Of a stretch of DNA of 64,000 bases, positions 16,689 to 28,113 are shown one piece after another. The DNA is from Hyphomicrobiales bacterium (GTDB lineage: Bacteria; Pseudomonadota; Alphaproteobacteria; Rhizobiales; Beijerinckiaceae): positions 1 through 64,000 of the forward strand of contig RXIY01000064.1 in assembly GCA_003963405.1 (NCBI GenBank), in the 5' to 3' direction. The position numbers and the translations under genes are program-made. The notes beneath the pieces were generated by a model. It saw nothing but the letters and a program-made list of their open reading frames with translations, had not been told where the DNA came from and searched no databases. Every line of letters begins with the position of its first letter. Within the stretch, counting starts at the first letter, position 1.

Positions 16689-19600
16689 ACGTCTCCGAGC
16701 CCTTCATCCGCCGGCCGGTCGGGACCACCCTGCTCGCCGCCGCGCTGTTCCTGCTCGGCGCCGTCGCCTATTTCTTCCTGCCCGTCGCGAGCCTGCCGGC
16801 CGTGGATTTTCCGGCGATCGGCATCAGCGCCTCGCGGCCCGGCGCCGATCCCGAGACCATGGCGGCCTCCGTCGCCGCGCCGCTGGAGCGCCGCCTCTCC
16901 GGCATCGCCGGCCTCAACGAATTGACCTCGACCAGTTCGCTCGGCGCGACGCAGATCATCGCCCAGTTCGACATCGACAAGAACATCGACGCCGCCGCGC
17001 GGGACGTGCAGGCGGCGATCAACGCCTCTCTCGTCGATCTGCCGAGCGACCTGCCCGTGGCGCCGAGCTTCCGCAAGGCGAGCCAGTCGACCATGCCGGT
17101 GCTGGTGCTGGCGCTGACCTCCGACACGCTGCCGACATCCGCCATTTTCGACGCGACCGACTCGATCATCGCCCAGCGCATTTCGCAGGTTCCGGGCGTC
17201 GCCGAAGCGCGCATCGCCGGCGCCGAACAGCCGGCGATCCGCGTGCAGGTCGATTCGGCGCGGCTCGCGGCGATGAATCTCGGCGTCAATGAAGTGGCGC
17301 GCGCGCTCTTTGCCGCCAATGCGCATTCGGCCGTCGGCGCGCTCGCCGGAACCACGCAGGAAATCACGCTCAGCGCGACCGATCAGCTCTCGACGCCCGA
17401 GGATTACCGCAACATCGTCGTCGCGTCGCGCAATGGCGCCGTGGTGAAGCTCGGCGATGTCGCAACCGTCGAGCGCAGCGTGCGCAACCGCATGTCGGCG
17501 GGCTGGTTCAACGGCAAACCGGCGGTGCTCGTCATCGTCACCAAGCAGCCCAGCGCCAATGTCATCGAGACCGTCGATCACATCAAGGCGCTGCTGCCGC
17601 AGCTCTCCGAGTGGATCCCCTCCGGCATCAAGATCGACGTGCTCTCGGACCGCACCCAGACGATCCGCGCCAGCATTCACGACATACAATTCACGCTCGC
17701 CATTTCGGTGGCGCTGGTGATGATGGTCGTCTTCGTTTTCCTGCGTCGCGCGACGCCGGTGATCGCGGCCGGCGTCACCGTGCCGCTCTCGCTCGTCGGC
17801 ACTTGCGCGGCCATGTGGCTCGCGGGCTTTTCGATCGACAATCTGTCGCTCATGGCGCTCACCATCTCGGTGGGCTTCGTCGTCGACGACGCCATCGTCA
17901 TGATCGAGAACATCGAGAGCAATCGCGAGAAGGGCCTCTCCCGCCTCGACGCGGCGCTCGTCGGCGCGCGGCAGATCGGCTTCACCGTGGTCTCGATCAG
18001 CCTCTCGCTGATCGCCGTCTTCATCCCGCTCCTCTTCATGGAAGGCGTGATGGGGCGGCTGCTGCGCGAATTCTCCGTCACGCTCACCTTCGCGATCCTC
18101 ATCTCGACGGTCGTCTCGCTCACGGTGACGCCCATGCTCTGCGCCTGGCTGCCGGCGCCGGAGAAGAAGCAGCCGAGCCGCTTCGACCGCCTGATCGAGG
18201 GCGGCCTCGAGCGTGTCGTCGAATTTTACACGCGAACGCTGCGCCCCGTCGTCGATCATCCCTGGATCACGCTCGTCGTCATTCTCGGCGCCATCGTATG
18301 GACCGTACAGCTCTACCGCACCATTCCGAAAGGAAACCTGCCGCAAGACGACATCGGCCTGATCAACGGCACGACGGAAGCCTCGGCCGACGTCTCCTTC
18401 GAGGAAATGGCGCGCCTGCAAAGACGGGCGACGGAAGTGCTGCTCGCGGACCCCGACGTCGCCAATGTCGGCTCCTTCATCGGCGCCGGGCCGCTCACGG
18501 CCGCAGGAAATCAGGGCCGCCTGTTCGTCGCGCTGAAGCCGATCGGCCAGCGCAAGGTCTCGAGCAAGGAGGTGATCAACCGGCTGCGCAAGGAATTCGC
18601 CAAGATCGCCGGGCTCAGCGTTTTCATGGTGCCCTCGCAGGATTTGCGCAGCGGCGGACGCGTCAGCAAGTCGCAATATCAGTTCACTCTCGCCGACGCC
18701 TCGCTCGAAGAGCTCGAGGAGTGGCGCGAGAAAGTGCTCGCGCGCATGAAGAAGCTGCCCGAGCTCGTGGACGTGACCTCGGACAAGGAGCAGGGCGGCC
18801 TGCGCGCCTCGGTCATCATCGACCGCAACGCCGCCTCGCGCATGAATGTGCCGATCGCCGCGATCAACGCCGCGCTCAACAGCGCCTTCGGCCAGCGGCA
18901 GGACACGATCATCTACACGCAACGCAATCAGTATCGCGTCGTCTTCGAGACGCCGCCCGCGCGCCAGCGCGACATTCGCGACCTCGCCGGCGTCTATGTG
19001 TCGAGCGCCTCGGGCGTTCAGATTCCTCTGACCTCGCTCGCGCGCATCGAGCGCGGCTCCTCGCCGCTCGTCGTCAATCACCAGGGCGTGCTGCCGGCGG
19101 TGACCCTGTCCTACAATGTCGCGCCGGGCTCCACGCTCGACGCCGCGACGGCGGCGATCGAGACGATGGTCGCCGAGCTCAATCCGCCGAGCAGCCTGCA
19201 CACCGGCTTCGCCGGCGACGCCGCCGATTTCCGCAAGATCGCGCGCGGCATGGCGGCGCTCATTCTCGCCGCGCTGCTCGCGGTCTACATCATCCTCGGC
19301 ATTCTCTACGAAAGCCTCCTGCATCCGATCACCATCATTTCGACCCTGCCTTCGGCGGGGCTCGGCGCACTGCTCTCGCTCGAGCTGTTTGGCGTCGAAT
19401 TCACGGTGATCGCCTTCATCGGCATCCTGCTGCTCATCGGCATCGTGAAGAAGAACGGCATCATGCTCGTCGACTTCGCGCTTTCAGCCGAACGCGAGGA
19501 AGGTCTTTCGATTCACGATGCGGCGCTCGAAGCCGCGAAGGAGCGCTTCCGACCCATTCTCATGACGACGCTCGCCGCCATGTTCGGCGCGCTGCCGCTC

Positions 19601-19783
19601 GCCTTCGCCTCCGGCATCGGCGCGGAACTGCGCCGCCCGCTCGGCATCACCATCATCGGCGGCCTGCTGCTGAGCCAGATTCTCACGCTCTACACGACGC
19701 CGGTGATTTATCTGCTCATGAGCAAATTGCGCCGCAAGCGCAAAGGCGCGACTGCGAGACAGGAGAGCGCGGCAGCCGCGTGA
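16685..19783 (+). CDS. RND efflux pump, MdtC-like (second of two)
   Basis: The 1032-residue pump is a diverged paralogue of its upstream neighbour. It opens MNVSEPFIRRPVGTTLLAAA, keeps the helix-4 acidic pair (SVGFVVDDAIVMIENIESN) and the helix-10/11 Lys (LLIGIVKKNGIMLVDFALS). All expected helices are present and the length is normal for HAE1 RND proteins. It is the last gene of the OMF-adaptor-pump-pump operon. Retention of the proton-relay residues in both pumps suggests that both are active, whereas in E. coli MdtB and MdtC have distinct roles in the trimer. A gene of opposite strand follows after 36 bases with no clear terminator. Confidence 0.93.
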   Translation: MNVSEPFIRRPVGTTLLAAALFLLGAVAYFFLPVASLPAVDFPAIGISASRPGADPETMAASVAAPLERRLSGIAGLNELTSTSSLGATQIIAQFDIDKNIDAAARDVQAAINASLVDLPSDLPVAPSFRKASQSTMPVLVLALTSDTLPTSAIFDATDSIIAQRISQVPGVAEARIAGAEQPAIRVQVDSARLAAMNLGVNEVARALFAANAHSAVGALAGTTQEITLSATDQLSTPEDYRNIVVASRNGAVVKLGDVATVERSVRNRMSAGWFNGKPAVLVIVTKQPSANVIETVDHIKALLPQLSEWIPSGIKIDVLSDRTQTIRASIHDIQFTLAISVALVMMVVFVFLRRATPVIAAGVTVPLSLVGTCAAMWLAGFSIDNLSLMALTISVGFVVDDAIVMIENIESNREKGLSRLDAALVGARQIGFTVVSISLSLIAVFIPLLFMEGVMGRLLREFSVTLTFAILISTVVSLTVTPMLCAWLPAPEKKQPSRFDRLIEGGLERVVEFYTRTLRPVVDHPWITLVVILGAIVWTVQLYRTIPKGNLPQDDIGLINGTTEASADVSFEEMARLQRRATEVLLADPDVANVGSFIGAGPLTAAGNQGRLFVALKPIGQRKVSSKEVINRLRKEFAKIAGLSVFMVPSQDLRSGGRVSKSQYQFTLADASLEELEEWREKVLARMKKLPELVDVTSDKEQGGLRASVIIDRNAASRMNVPIAAINAALNSAFGQRQDTIIYTQRNQYRVVFETPPARQRDIRDLAGVYVSSASGVQIPLTSLARIERGSSPLVVNHQGVLPAVTLSYNVAPGSTLDAATAAIETMVAELNPPSSLHTGFAGDAADFRKIARGMAALILAALLAVYIILGILYESLLHPITIISTLPSAGLGALLSLELFGVEFTVIAFIGILLLIGIVKKNGIMLVDFALSAEREEGLSIHDAALEAAKERFRPILMTTLAAMFGALPLAFASGIGAELRRPLGITIIGGLLLSQILTLYTTPVIYLLMSKLRRKRKGATARQESAAAA

Positions 19784-19819
19784 GGCGCGCCGCCAGGGCC
19801 GCCGAGAGGCGCAAGGAAG

Positions 19820-20113
19820 TTAATTCGCTCTCGCGTCGGGGTGTTCGAAGAAGAAGCGCAACACCTGCGCCTTGCCGCAATCCTCGATCGGCACGTGCCA
19901 GAACTTCGAGTCCATGTCGGGGAAGCGTTCCATCGGCAGATGGATTTCCGTCAGCCGCGCGCGATTGTCGAAGCCGCGCAGCATGGCGCTTTCGAGAAGC
20001 TTCAACAGCTCCTCCTCGCACTCCGGCACCTCCGTGACGGTCACGACGGTGTTGTTGGCAAGCAGGAAGGCTTTGTCGAAATATCGTTCGATGGTCGCCG
20101 GCGCCATGGTCAT
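19820..20113 (-). CDS. Conserved-looking hypothetical protein, 97 residues
   Basis: I do not recognise this protein. The frame from ATG 20113 (CGGAGACGC upstream) encodes 97 residues with no signal peptide and no membrane span. It begins MTMAPATIERYFDKAFLLAN and has a mixed alpha/beta look: a hydrophobic strand (NTVVTVTEV), an acidic helix (CEEELLKLLESAM), and a second part with FPDMDSKFWHVPIEDCG and FFFEHPD. An alternative TTG start at 20167 would add 18 residues but lacks a ribosome site. It stands between the efflux operon (convergent) and bluB (same strand, 140 bases away). Confidence 0.7.
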   Translation of the reverse strand: MTMAPATIERYFDKAFLLANNTVVTVTEVPECEEELLKLLESAMLRGFDNRARLTEIHLPMERFPDMDSKFWHVPIEDCGKAQVLRFFFEHPDARAN

Positions 20114-20253
20114 GCGTCTCCGCAGCTCCCGAAAACTTGGAGCGTCGCGATGATTCCCAATTGCCAACGCAACGGCAAACGTCTTCCTTTGCGACGCTTA
20201 AGATGGCGTTGACGATCGAGGAATTGCTCGCCGGTTGCTATTTGGTAAAGGAA

Positions 20254-22006
<1,753 letters not shown>

Positions 22007-22010
<4 letters not shown>

Positions 22011-23464
22011 CGAGCGATCTCCAGCAGCGCGTCGAGGTCGATGAAGCTTTCGCAATGGGCCGCGAGGGCGTCGAGCGTCTCCTCGATCGACGCCTCGAAG
22101 CGCAGCGGCGACGCCTCGGCGCCGATCGCCGCCAGAAAGGCGGCGCGCAGGGCGTCGTCGGCGAAGAGCCCGTGCACATAGGCGCCCATGACGAGGCCAT
22201 CCGTGGAGACGGCGCCGTCGAGGCGCCCGTCGTCGAACCGCAGCAGGGGCCGCGCGCAGGCCGCGCCCGAGGTTTCGCCGACATGCATCTCATAGCCGTG
22301 AAACGGCGCGTCGAAGGCGAGCCCGCGTCCGCTGACGGCGACGAGCGTCTTCGTGTCGGTCAGAACCGTTTCCATGTCGAGAAGGCCGAGCCCCTGCGCC
22401 TCGCGCACGGCGCCTTCCATGCCCAGAGGATCGCGAATGGCGCGCCCAAGCATCTGATGGCCGCCGCAAATGCCGAAGACCCGACCGCCGCGCCGGACAT
22501 GGGCGAGAATGTCGATGTCCCAGCCATGGGCGCGCAGCGCGGCGAGATCGGCGATCGTCGCCTTGGAGCCCGGCAGAACCACGAGCCGCGCCGCCGCCGG
22601 AACGGGATCGCCCGGCGCGATGAAGCGCAGATCGACGCCCGGCTCCGCCTTCAGCGGATCGAGATCGTCGAAATTGGCGATATGGGGCAGCAGCGGAACG
22701 GCGACGACGACGCCCTCCTTTTCCCTGGCTCGTACGCTTTTCAGGCCGAAGGCGTCCTCGGCCGGCAGACGCGCGGCGCGCTCGAAATAGGGCAGAAGCC
22801 CCAGCGCGCGCCAGCCGGTGCGCTCGGCCACGAAGCGCATCCCTTCGTCGAAAAGGGAGGCGTCGCCGCGAAATTTGTTGACGATGAAGCCTTCGATCAT
22901 CGCCGCGTCGTTCGCGTCGAGCACCGCCTTGCAGCCGACGAGCTGGGCGATGACGCCGCCGCGGTCGATGTCGCCGACGAGCACGACCGGCGCGTCCGCC
23001 GCGCGGGCGAAGCCCATGTTGGCAATGTCATTGGCGCGCAGATTGACTTCCGCCGCGCTCCCCGCGCCTTCGACGATGACGAGATCGGCTGTCGCGCAGA
23101 GGCGCGCGAAGCTTTCCATCACGGCGGGCATGAGTTTGGGCTTCCAGCTCTGATAGTCGCGCGCCGTCGCCTGTCCGGCGATCCGGCCGCGCACCACCAC
23201 CTGCGACCCATTGGCGCCCTGCGGCTTGAGAAGGACCGGGTTCATGTCGACGCTCGCGGCAAGCCGCGCGGCGCGCGCCTGCAAGGCCTGGGCGCGGCCG
23301 ATCTCGCCGCCGTCTTCCGTCACGGCGGCGTTGTTCGACATATTCTGCGGCTTGAAGGGCGCGACCCGCAGGCCGCGATTGACGAAGGCGCGCGCGAGGC
23401 CCGCGACGACGAGCGACTTGCCCACGTCCGACCCCGTGCCCTGAATCATCAGCTTGCGGCTCAT
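22007..23464 (-). CDS. cobQ: Cobyric acid synthase
   Basis: The 485-residue amidotransferase begins with the P-loop region [20 protein letters not shown] and the partner motif [10 protein letters not shown]. The glutaminase half contains [16 protein letters not shown] with the catalytic Cys (about residue 333) and the later His region. CobQ amidates four side chains of adenosylcobyrinic a,c-diamide using glutamine and ATP. Both halves are complete, and the length is normal. It overlaps cobK and cobC by four bases each, consistent with a tightly coupled operon. Confidence 0.96.
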
Positions 23465-24285
23465 GACGCCAGAAAGGCCAGAACGGCGTCGATGTCCTGC
23501 GCGACCGCGACGCCTTCGCGCGGGGGCGGCGCGATCATGACGACGGGAAGCCCGAGCGCCCGCGCCGCCTCGATCTTGGCGTAGGTGAGGGCGCCGCCGC
23601 TGTTCTTGCTCACGACAATCTCGATCCGCCGCGCGCGCATGAGGGCGATTTCATCCTCGCGCGCGAAAGGGCCGCGCGCGGCGACGAGTTCACAGCTTGG
23701 CGGCAGGTCCTTCGGGTCGGGTCGCTCGATCACGCGCAGCACATAATCATGCTGCGGCGCGGCGCGAAAGTCTGCAACGCCCTGACGGCCGATCGTGAGA
23801 AAGACCCGGCGCGGCGTTTCGCCCAATGCGGCGGCCGCGGCGGCGTTGTCCTTGACCTCGATCCACCAGTCGCCGGGCTCGGGCGCCCAGGGTGCGCGCG
23901 CATGGGCGATGAGCGGCAAGTCGAGCGCCGCGCAGGCCGCGCGGGCGTTTGCAGAGATCTGCGCCGCGAAGGGATGGGTGGCGTCGACGACATGGGTGAA
24001 GCGCCCCTCGGCGAGATAGCGCGCGAGCCCCTCGGCGCCGCCGAAGCCGCCGACGCGCGTCGGCAGCGCCTGCGCCAGCGGCGCGCTGGTGCGGCCGGCG
24101 AGCGAAACGACGCCCTCGACGCCGCGCGCGGCCAGACGCGCGGCGAGCGCGCGGCCTTCGCTCGCGCCGCCGAGCAGCAGCACGCGCACGCCCTTGCCTT
24201 GCGCAGGTCCTGTCTCCGCTGGGGAGAGGGTCGGAGCGACTGCATCGCCCCGGCGCGTCGCCCCGCCGCCTGGATGCCGGATCAT
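23461..24285 (-). CDS. cobK: Precorrin-6A reductase
   Basis: The body matches CobK/Cbi[21 protein letters not shown] at the nucleotide-binding start, [27 protein letters not shown] and [20 protein letters not shown]. The enzyme reduces precorrin-6A with NADPH in the aerobic corrin pathway. Three starts are possible: GTG 24300, which overlaps the upstream oxidoreductase stop (GTGA); ATG 24285, chosen here; or a GTG directly before VRVLLLGG. The first two add about 30-35 residues of Gly/Ala/Pro-rich sequence that is not part of the fold and overlaps a short palindrome of intergenic type, so the shortest version may be the native one. Family assignment is firm, the start is not. Confidence 0.88.
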   Translation of the reverse strand: MIRHPGGGATRRGDAVAPTLSPAETGPAQGKGVRVLLLGGASEGRALAARLAARGVEGVVSLAGRTSAPLAQALPTRVGGFGGAEGLARYLAEGRFTHVVDATHPFAAQISANARAACAALDLPLIAHARAPWAPEPGDWWIEVKDNAAAAAALGETPRRVFLTIGRQGVADFRAAPQHDYVLRVIERPDPKDLPPSCELVAARGPFAREDEIALMRARRIEIVVSKNSGGALTYAKIEAARALGLPVVMIAPPPREGVAVAQDIDAVLAFLAS

Positions 24286-24296
24286 TGCCGCGACGC

Positions 24297-27200
24297 TCAC
24301 TCCGCCGCGAGCTTCACGGCCGCCGGGCTGCGGAACTCGGCCATGAGACGCGCCCGCTCGATCTCGGCCGCCGCGATGTGGCGGCCCTTGATATGGCCGA
24401 AGCCGCGGATCTTTTCGGGAAGCCGCGCCAGCGCCACGGCGGCGGCGTGATTGTCGGGCGTGAGCGAGACGAGGATGTCGTCGAGCAGCGCCTCGTAATC
24501 CGCCAGAAGCTTGCGCTCGACGATCCGGTCGTTGTTGAAGCGCGTCACGTCGAACCAGCGGCCGCGAATCCATTTGAGCCGGGCCAGAACCTTCATGACC
24601 GAAAACATCCACGGCCCGAAGGTGATCTTGCGCGAGCCGCCGAAGTCGGTTTTGCGCTGAAGGAAGGGAATGGGCGGCGCGAGATGCAGTTCGAGGCGAA
24701 GATCGCCTTCGAACGTCTCGGCGAGCTGGCGCTGGAACGCTTCGCTCGTATAGAGCCGCGAGACTTCGAACTCGTCCTTGAAAGCCATCAGCTTGAAGAG
24801 ATAGCGGGCGGCCGCCTCGGTCAGTTCGGTCGAGCCGGGAGCGCGCGCCGTCTCGACCCGCGCAATGGCCTCGACGCGGGCGCGATAATGCGCGCTATAG
24901 GCTTCGTTCTGATAATCGACGAGGAAAGCGGCGCGCCGCTCGATGACGTCCTCGAGCGTCTTCGAGCGCTGCTTCGCCTCCGTCGGACGGCGCAGCGATT
25001 GCACGACCGCCTCGACGCTCTTCATGTCATGCGCGGCGCGGCGGCCCCAGAGAAAGGCCGAATGATTCATCGGCACGGATTCGCCGTTGAGCTCGATGGC
25101 GCGCAGGATCGCCGCCTCGGAGAGCGGCAGATAACCTTTCTGCCAGGCGTAGCCGAGGATGAAGATATTGGCGGCGATGGAGTCGCCGAGCAGCGCCTGG
25201 GCGAGCGCGGTCGTGTCGATGAAGATCGACTCCGGCCCGGCGGCGCGGCGGATCGCCTGCTTGATCTCTTCCGACGGCAGGACGAAATCCGGATTGCGCT
25301 CGATGTCGCCGGGAAAGACTTCGGCGCTGTTGACGAGCACGGCCGTCTTGCCCTGCTCCACCGCGGCGAGCACCTGCCTCGCGCCGGCCACGACGAGATC
25401 GCAGCCGAGCAGCAGATTCGCTTCGCCTGCGGCGATGCGGATCGCGTGAACGTCGGCCGGCGCGCGGCCGATCTTCACATGGCAATAGACGGCGCCGCCC
25501 TTCTGCGCGAGGCCGGCCATGTCGATGACGCCGACGCCCTTGCCCTCGAGATGCGCGGCCATGCCGAGAATGGCGGAAACCGTCACGACGCCCGTGCCGC
25601 CGAGGCCCGCGATCAGAACCCCATAGGGCGTCGCGCCGATCTCAGCGATCTTGGGCTCGGGCAGCGCGGGCTGGCCGTTGGCGTCCTCCTTCGTGGGCAG
25701 CGGCGCCTTTTTCATGCGGGCGCCGTGCACGGTCACGAAGCTCGGGCAGAAGCCCTCGAGGCAGGAGAAATCCTTGTTGCAGGCCGACTGGTCGATGCGG
25801 CGCTTGCGGCCGAATTCGGTCTCGACCGGCTGCACCGCGACGCAGTTCGACGCCGTGCCGCAGTCGCCGCAGCCTTCGCACACGAGTTCGTTGATGATGA
25901 TGCGCGCGTCCGGATCGGGCATCAGGCCGCGCTTGCGCAGACGGCGCTTTTCGGTCGCGCAGGTCTGGTCGTAGATGAGGACGGTGACGCCTTCCGTCTC
26001 CGACAGCTCGCGCTGCACCTCGTTGATGACGTTGCGGTGGTGAATGGTGAGGCCCGGCGGCCAGGCGATGGTCGGCGGATATTTGCCGGGCTCGTCCGAG
26101 ACGAGCGCGATCTTCTGCACGCCCTCGGCCGCGACCTGCCGCACGATGGCTTCGACGCTGAGGCCGCCCTCGTGCTTCTGGCCGCCCGTCATGGCGACGA
26201 CGCCATTGTAGAGAATCTTGAAGGTGATGTTGGTCCCGGCCGCGACGGCGAAGCGGATGGCGAGCGAGCCGGAATGATTATAGGTGCCGTCGCCGAGGTT
26301 CTGGAACATGTGCCGGCGCGTGGAGAAGGGCGCCTCGCCGATCCAGTTGGCGCCCTCGCCGCCCATATGGGTGTAGCCCTCCGTCGAGCGGCCCATCCAT
26401 TGCGCCATGTAATGACAGCCGATGCCCGTATAGGCGCGCGCGCCCTCCGGCACATGGGTCGAGGTCGAATGCGGGCAGCCGGCGCAGAAATGCGGCACGC
26501 GCACGGTGACGTCGGTCATCGTCTTGCGCCGGTCCTGCAGACGCTCCAGCCGGCGCACGCGCGCTTCGAGCTCCTCCGAGCCGTGGTATTTCAGCAGGCG
26601 CCGGCCGATGGCGATGGCGATGTCATTGGCGTCGAGCGCGCCCTTCGCGGGAAAGAGCCAGTCGCCGCGCTCGTCCGTCTTGCCGATGCAGACCGGCTGA
26701 TGCGGCGCGCCATAGAGCGTCTCGCGCAGCTGGGATTCGATCAGCGAACGCTTCTCCTCGACCACCATGATGAGATCGAGGCCGCGCGCGAAGTCGAGAA
26801 CGCCCTTCGGCTCCAGCGGCCAGGGCGCGCCGATCTTGTAGAGGCGCAGGCCGAGATCATTGGCGCGCGTCTCGTCTATGCCGAGATCGTCGAGCGCCTG
26901 GCGCACGTCGAGATAGGACTTGCCGACGGTGATGACGCCGATCTTCGGGCTGGCGCCGCCCGAGGTGATGGTCCGGTTGAGGCGATTGGCGCGGATGAAG
27001 GCGAGCATGGCGTCGCGCTTGCTCTCCTGCAGCCGCTCCTCCTGCGCGAGCACCGGATCGCTCGGGCGAATGTTGAGCCCGCCCGGCGGCATGACGAAAT
27101 CATGAGGGATGACGGGACGCACGCGCTCGAGCGAACCGTCGATCGAGGCGGTCGACTCGACCGTGTCCTTCAGAAGCTTCAGCCCGACCCAGACCCCGGC

Positions 27201-27812
27201 GAAACGCGACAAGGCGAAGCCGTAGAGGCCGTAATCGAGAATTTCCTGCACGCCCGCGGGCGACAGGATCGGCATCATCACATCGACGAAATGGAAGTCG
27301 GACTGATGCGCGGTCGTCGAGGATTCCGCCGTATGGTCGTCGCCCATCAGCGCGAGCGCGCCGCCATGGGGCGACGTGCCGGCGAGGTTCACATGGCGCA
27401 GGGCGTCGCCGCTGCGGTCGACGCCCGGCCCCTTGCCGTACCAGATGGAGAAGACGCCGTCATATCTGCCTTCGCCGCGCATCTCCGCCTGCTGGGCGCC
27501 CCAGATGGCGGTGGCGGCGAGATCCTCGTTCAGGCCCGGCAGGAAGAGAATGTCGTTTTGGTCGAAGAGCGGCTTCGCCTTGTGCATCTGGGCGTCGACG
27601 CCGCCCAGCGGCGAGCCGCGATAGCCGGTGATGAAGCCCGCCGTATTAAGCCCCGCGCGCCTGTCCCGCTCCTTCTGCATCAGCAGCAGGCGCACGATCG
27701 CCTGCGTGCCCGTGATCAGCACGCGATCGCGGGACAAGTCGAAGCGATCGGAAAGCCTTGCCTCGCCGAAGGCGGAGCCGGGGGTGACGTCGCCGGCGAC
27801 GATATCCGCCAT
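24297..27812 (-). CDS. Indolepyruvate:ferredoxin oxidoreductase, fused alpha-gamma form
   Basis: This 1171-residue protein is the single-chain form of indolepyruvate/2-ketoacid ferredoxin oxidoreductase. In order it has a pyrimidine-binding domain (GFITGYRGSPLGGVDAQM, about 60-80), a TPP-binding domain with FCAGCPHSTSTH (about 445) and GIGCHYMAQWM, a Cys-rich segment ELVCEGCGDCG plus CNKDFSCLEGFCPSF (about 640-690), and the gamma domain with LIAGLGGTGVVTVSAILG (about 730). It decarboxylates 2-keto acids from aromatic or branched amino acids to acyl-CoA, reducing ferredoxin. AGGAG stands nine bases before the start. The cobalamin genes follow it with overlapping starts, an unusual partnership. 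Confidence 0.92.
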   Translation of the reverse strand: MADIVAGDVTPGSAFGEARLSDRFDLSRDRVLITGTQAIVRLLLMQKERDRRAGLNTAGFITGYRGSPLGGVDAQMHKAKPLFDQNDILFLPGLNEDLAATAIWGAQQAEMRGEGRYDGVFSIWYGKGPGVDRSGDALRHVNLAGTSPHGGALALMGDDHTAESSTTAHQSDFHFVDVMMPILSPAGVQEILDYGLYGFALSRFAGVWVGLKLLKDTVESTASIDGSLERVRPVIPHDFVMPPGGLNIRPSDPVLAQEERLQESKRDAMLAFIRANRLNRTITSGGASPKIGVITVGKSYLDVRQALDDLGIDETRANDLGLRLYKIGAPWPLEPKGVLDFARGLDLIMVVEEKRSLIESQLRETLYGAPHQPVCIGKTDERGDWLFPAKGALDANDIAIAIGRRLLKYHGSEELEARVRRLERLQDRRKTMTDVTVRVPHFCAGCPHSTSTHVPEGARAYTGIGCHYMAQWMGRSTEGYTHMGGEGANWIGEAPFSTRRHMFQNLGDGTYNHSGSLAIRFAVAAGTNITFKILYNGVVAMTGGQKHEGGLSVEAIVRQVAAEGVQKIALVSDEPGKYPPTIAWPPGLTIHHRNVINEVQRELSETEGVTVLIYDQTCATEKRRLRKRGLMPDPDARIIINELVCEGCGDCGTASNCVAVQPVETEFGRKRRIDQSACNKDFSCLEGFCPSFVTVHGARMKKAPLPTKEDANGQPALPEPKIAEIGATPYGVLIAGLGGTGVVTVSAILGMAAHLEGKGVGVIDMAGLAQKGGAVYCHVKIGRAPADVHAIRIAAGEANLLLGCDLVVAGARQVLAAVEQGKTAVLVNSAEVFPGDIERNPDFVLPSEEIKQAIRRAAGPESIFIDTTALAQALLGDSIAANIFILGYAWQKGYLPLSEAAILRAIELNGESVPMNHSAFLWGRRAAHDMKSVEAVVQSLRRPTEAKQRSKTLEDVIERRAAFLVDYQNEAYSAHYRARVEAIARVETARAPGSTELTEAAARYLFKLMAFKDEFEVSRLYTSEAFQRQLAETFEGDLRLELHLAPPIPFLQRKTDFGGSRKITFGPWMFSVMKVLARLKWIRGRWFDVTRFNNDRIVERKLLADYEALLDDILVSLTPDNHAAAVALARLPEKIRGFGHIKGRHIAAAEIERARLMAEFRSPAAVKLAAE

Positions 27813-27997
27813 TCAACAACTCTCCTGCGCGAAAACGGCGATGCGCGCTTCGGTTGTGCGCCAGAACGCAAAGACGACCAGGAACAACGAGCCGGGATCG
27901 GGCCCGAACGCATGAAGATCGCCGCTTTACGCCCTCGCCGTCGGCGCGATCCCTTCGCCCGGCTCGCCCATTGGGGCGCGGCTCTTGTCATTTCCGT

Positions 27998-28027
27998 AGT
28001 CTAGGCCAGAGCGAATGTCGTTTTCAA
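27998..28027 (-). promoter_or_regulatory. Candidate sigma70 promoter for the oxidoreductase-cobalamin operon
   Basis: On the minus strand TTGAAA (28027-28022) and TAGACT (28003-27998) are 18 bases apart in the 301-base divergent gap 27813-28113. This would give a leader of about 180 bases. I searched the leader for a cobalamin riboswitch B12 box and saw none. Pattern match only. Confidence 0.35.
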
Positions 28028-28038
28028 GAACCCTTGAA
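28023..28038. promoter_or_regulatory. Inverted repeat TTCAAG-N4-CTTGAA, possible operator
   Basis: A perfect six-base inverted repeat with a four-base spacer overlaps the -35 hexamer of the candidate minus-strand promoter in the divergent gap. The position fits a repressor or activator site for the oxidoreductase-cobalamin operon, for the DUF1007/NicO pair, or both. No regulator gene is adjacent. The rest of the 301-base gap shows no gene. Confidence 0.35.
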
Positions 28039-28113
28039 TGTAAGATACACAGGCTTTCGGCGCGGGGCCCGACGCCCTGTTTTCGCCGATTTCCGACCCT
28101 AGGCGGGAGGGAC

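Noticed and set aside
19820-20113. Usg-family or tryptophan-operon protein
   Set aside because: Size and position suggested it, but the sequence does not match what I know of Usg, so it is left hypothetical.
24297-28113. Cobalamin riboswitch upstream of the cobalamin run
   Set aside because: I looked for a B12 box in the 301-base divergent gap and saw none. Regulation, if by B12, must act elsewhere.
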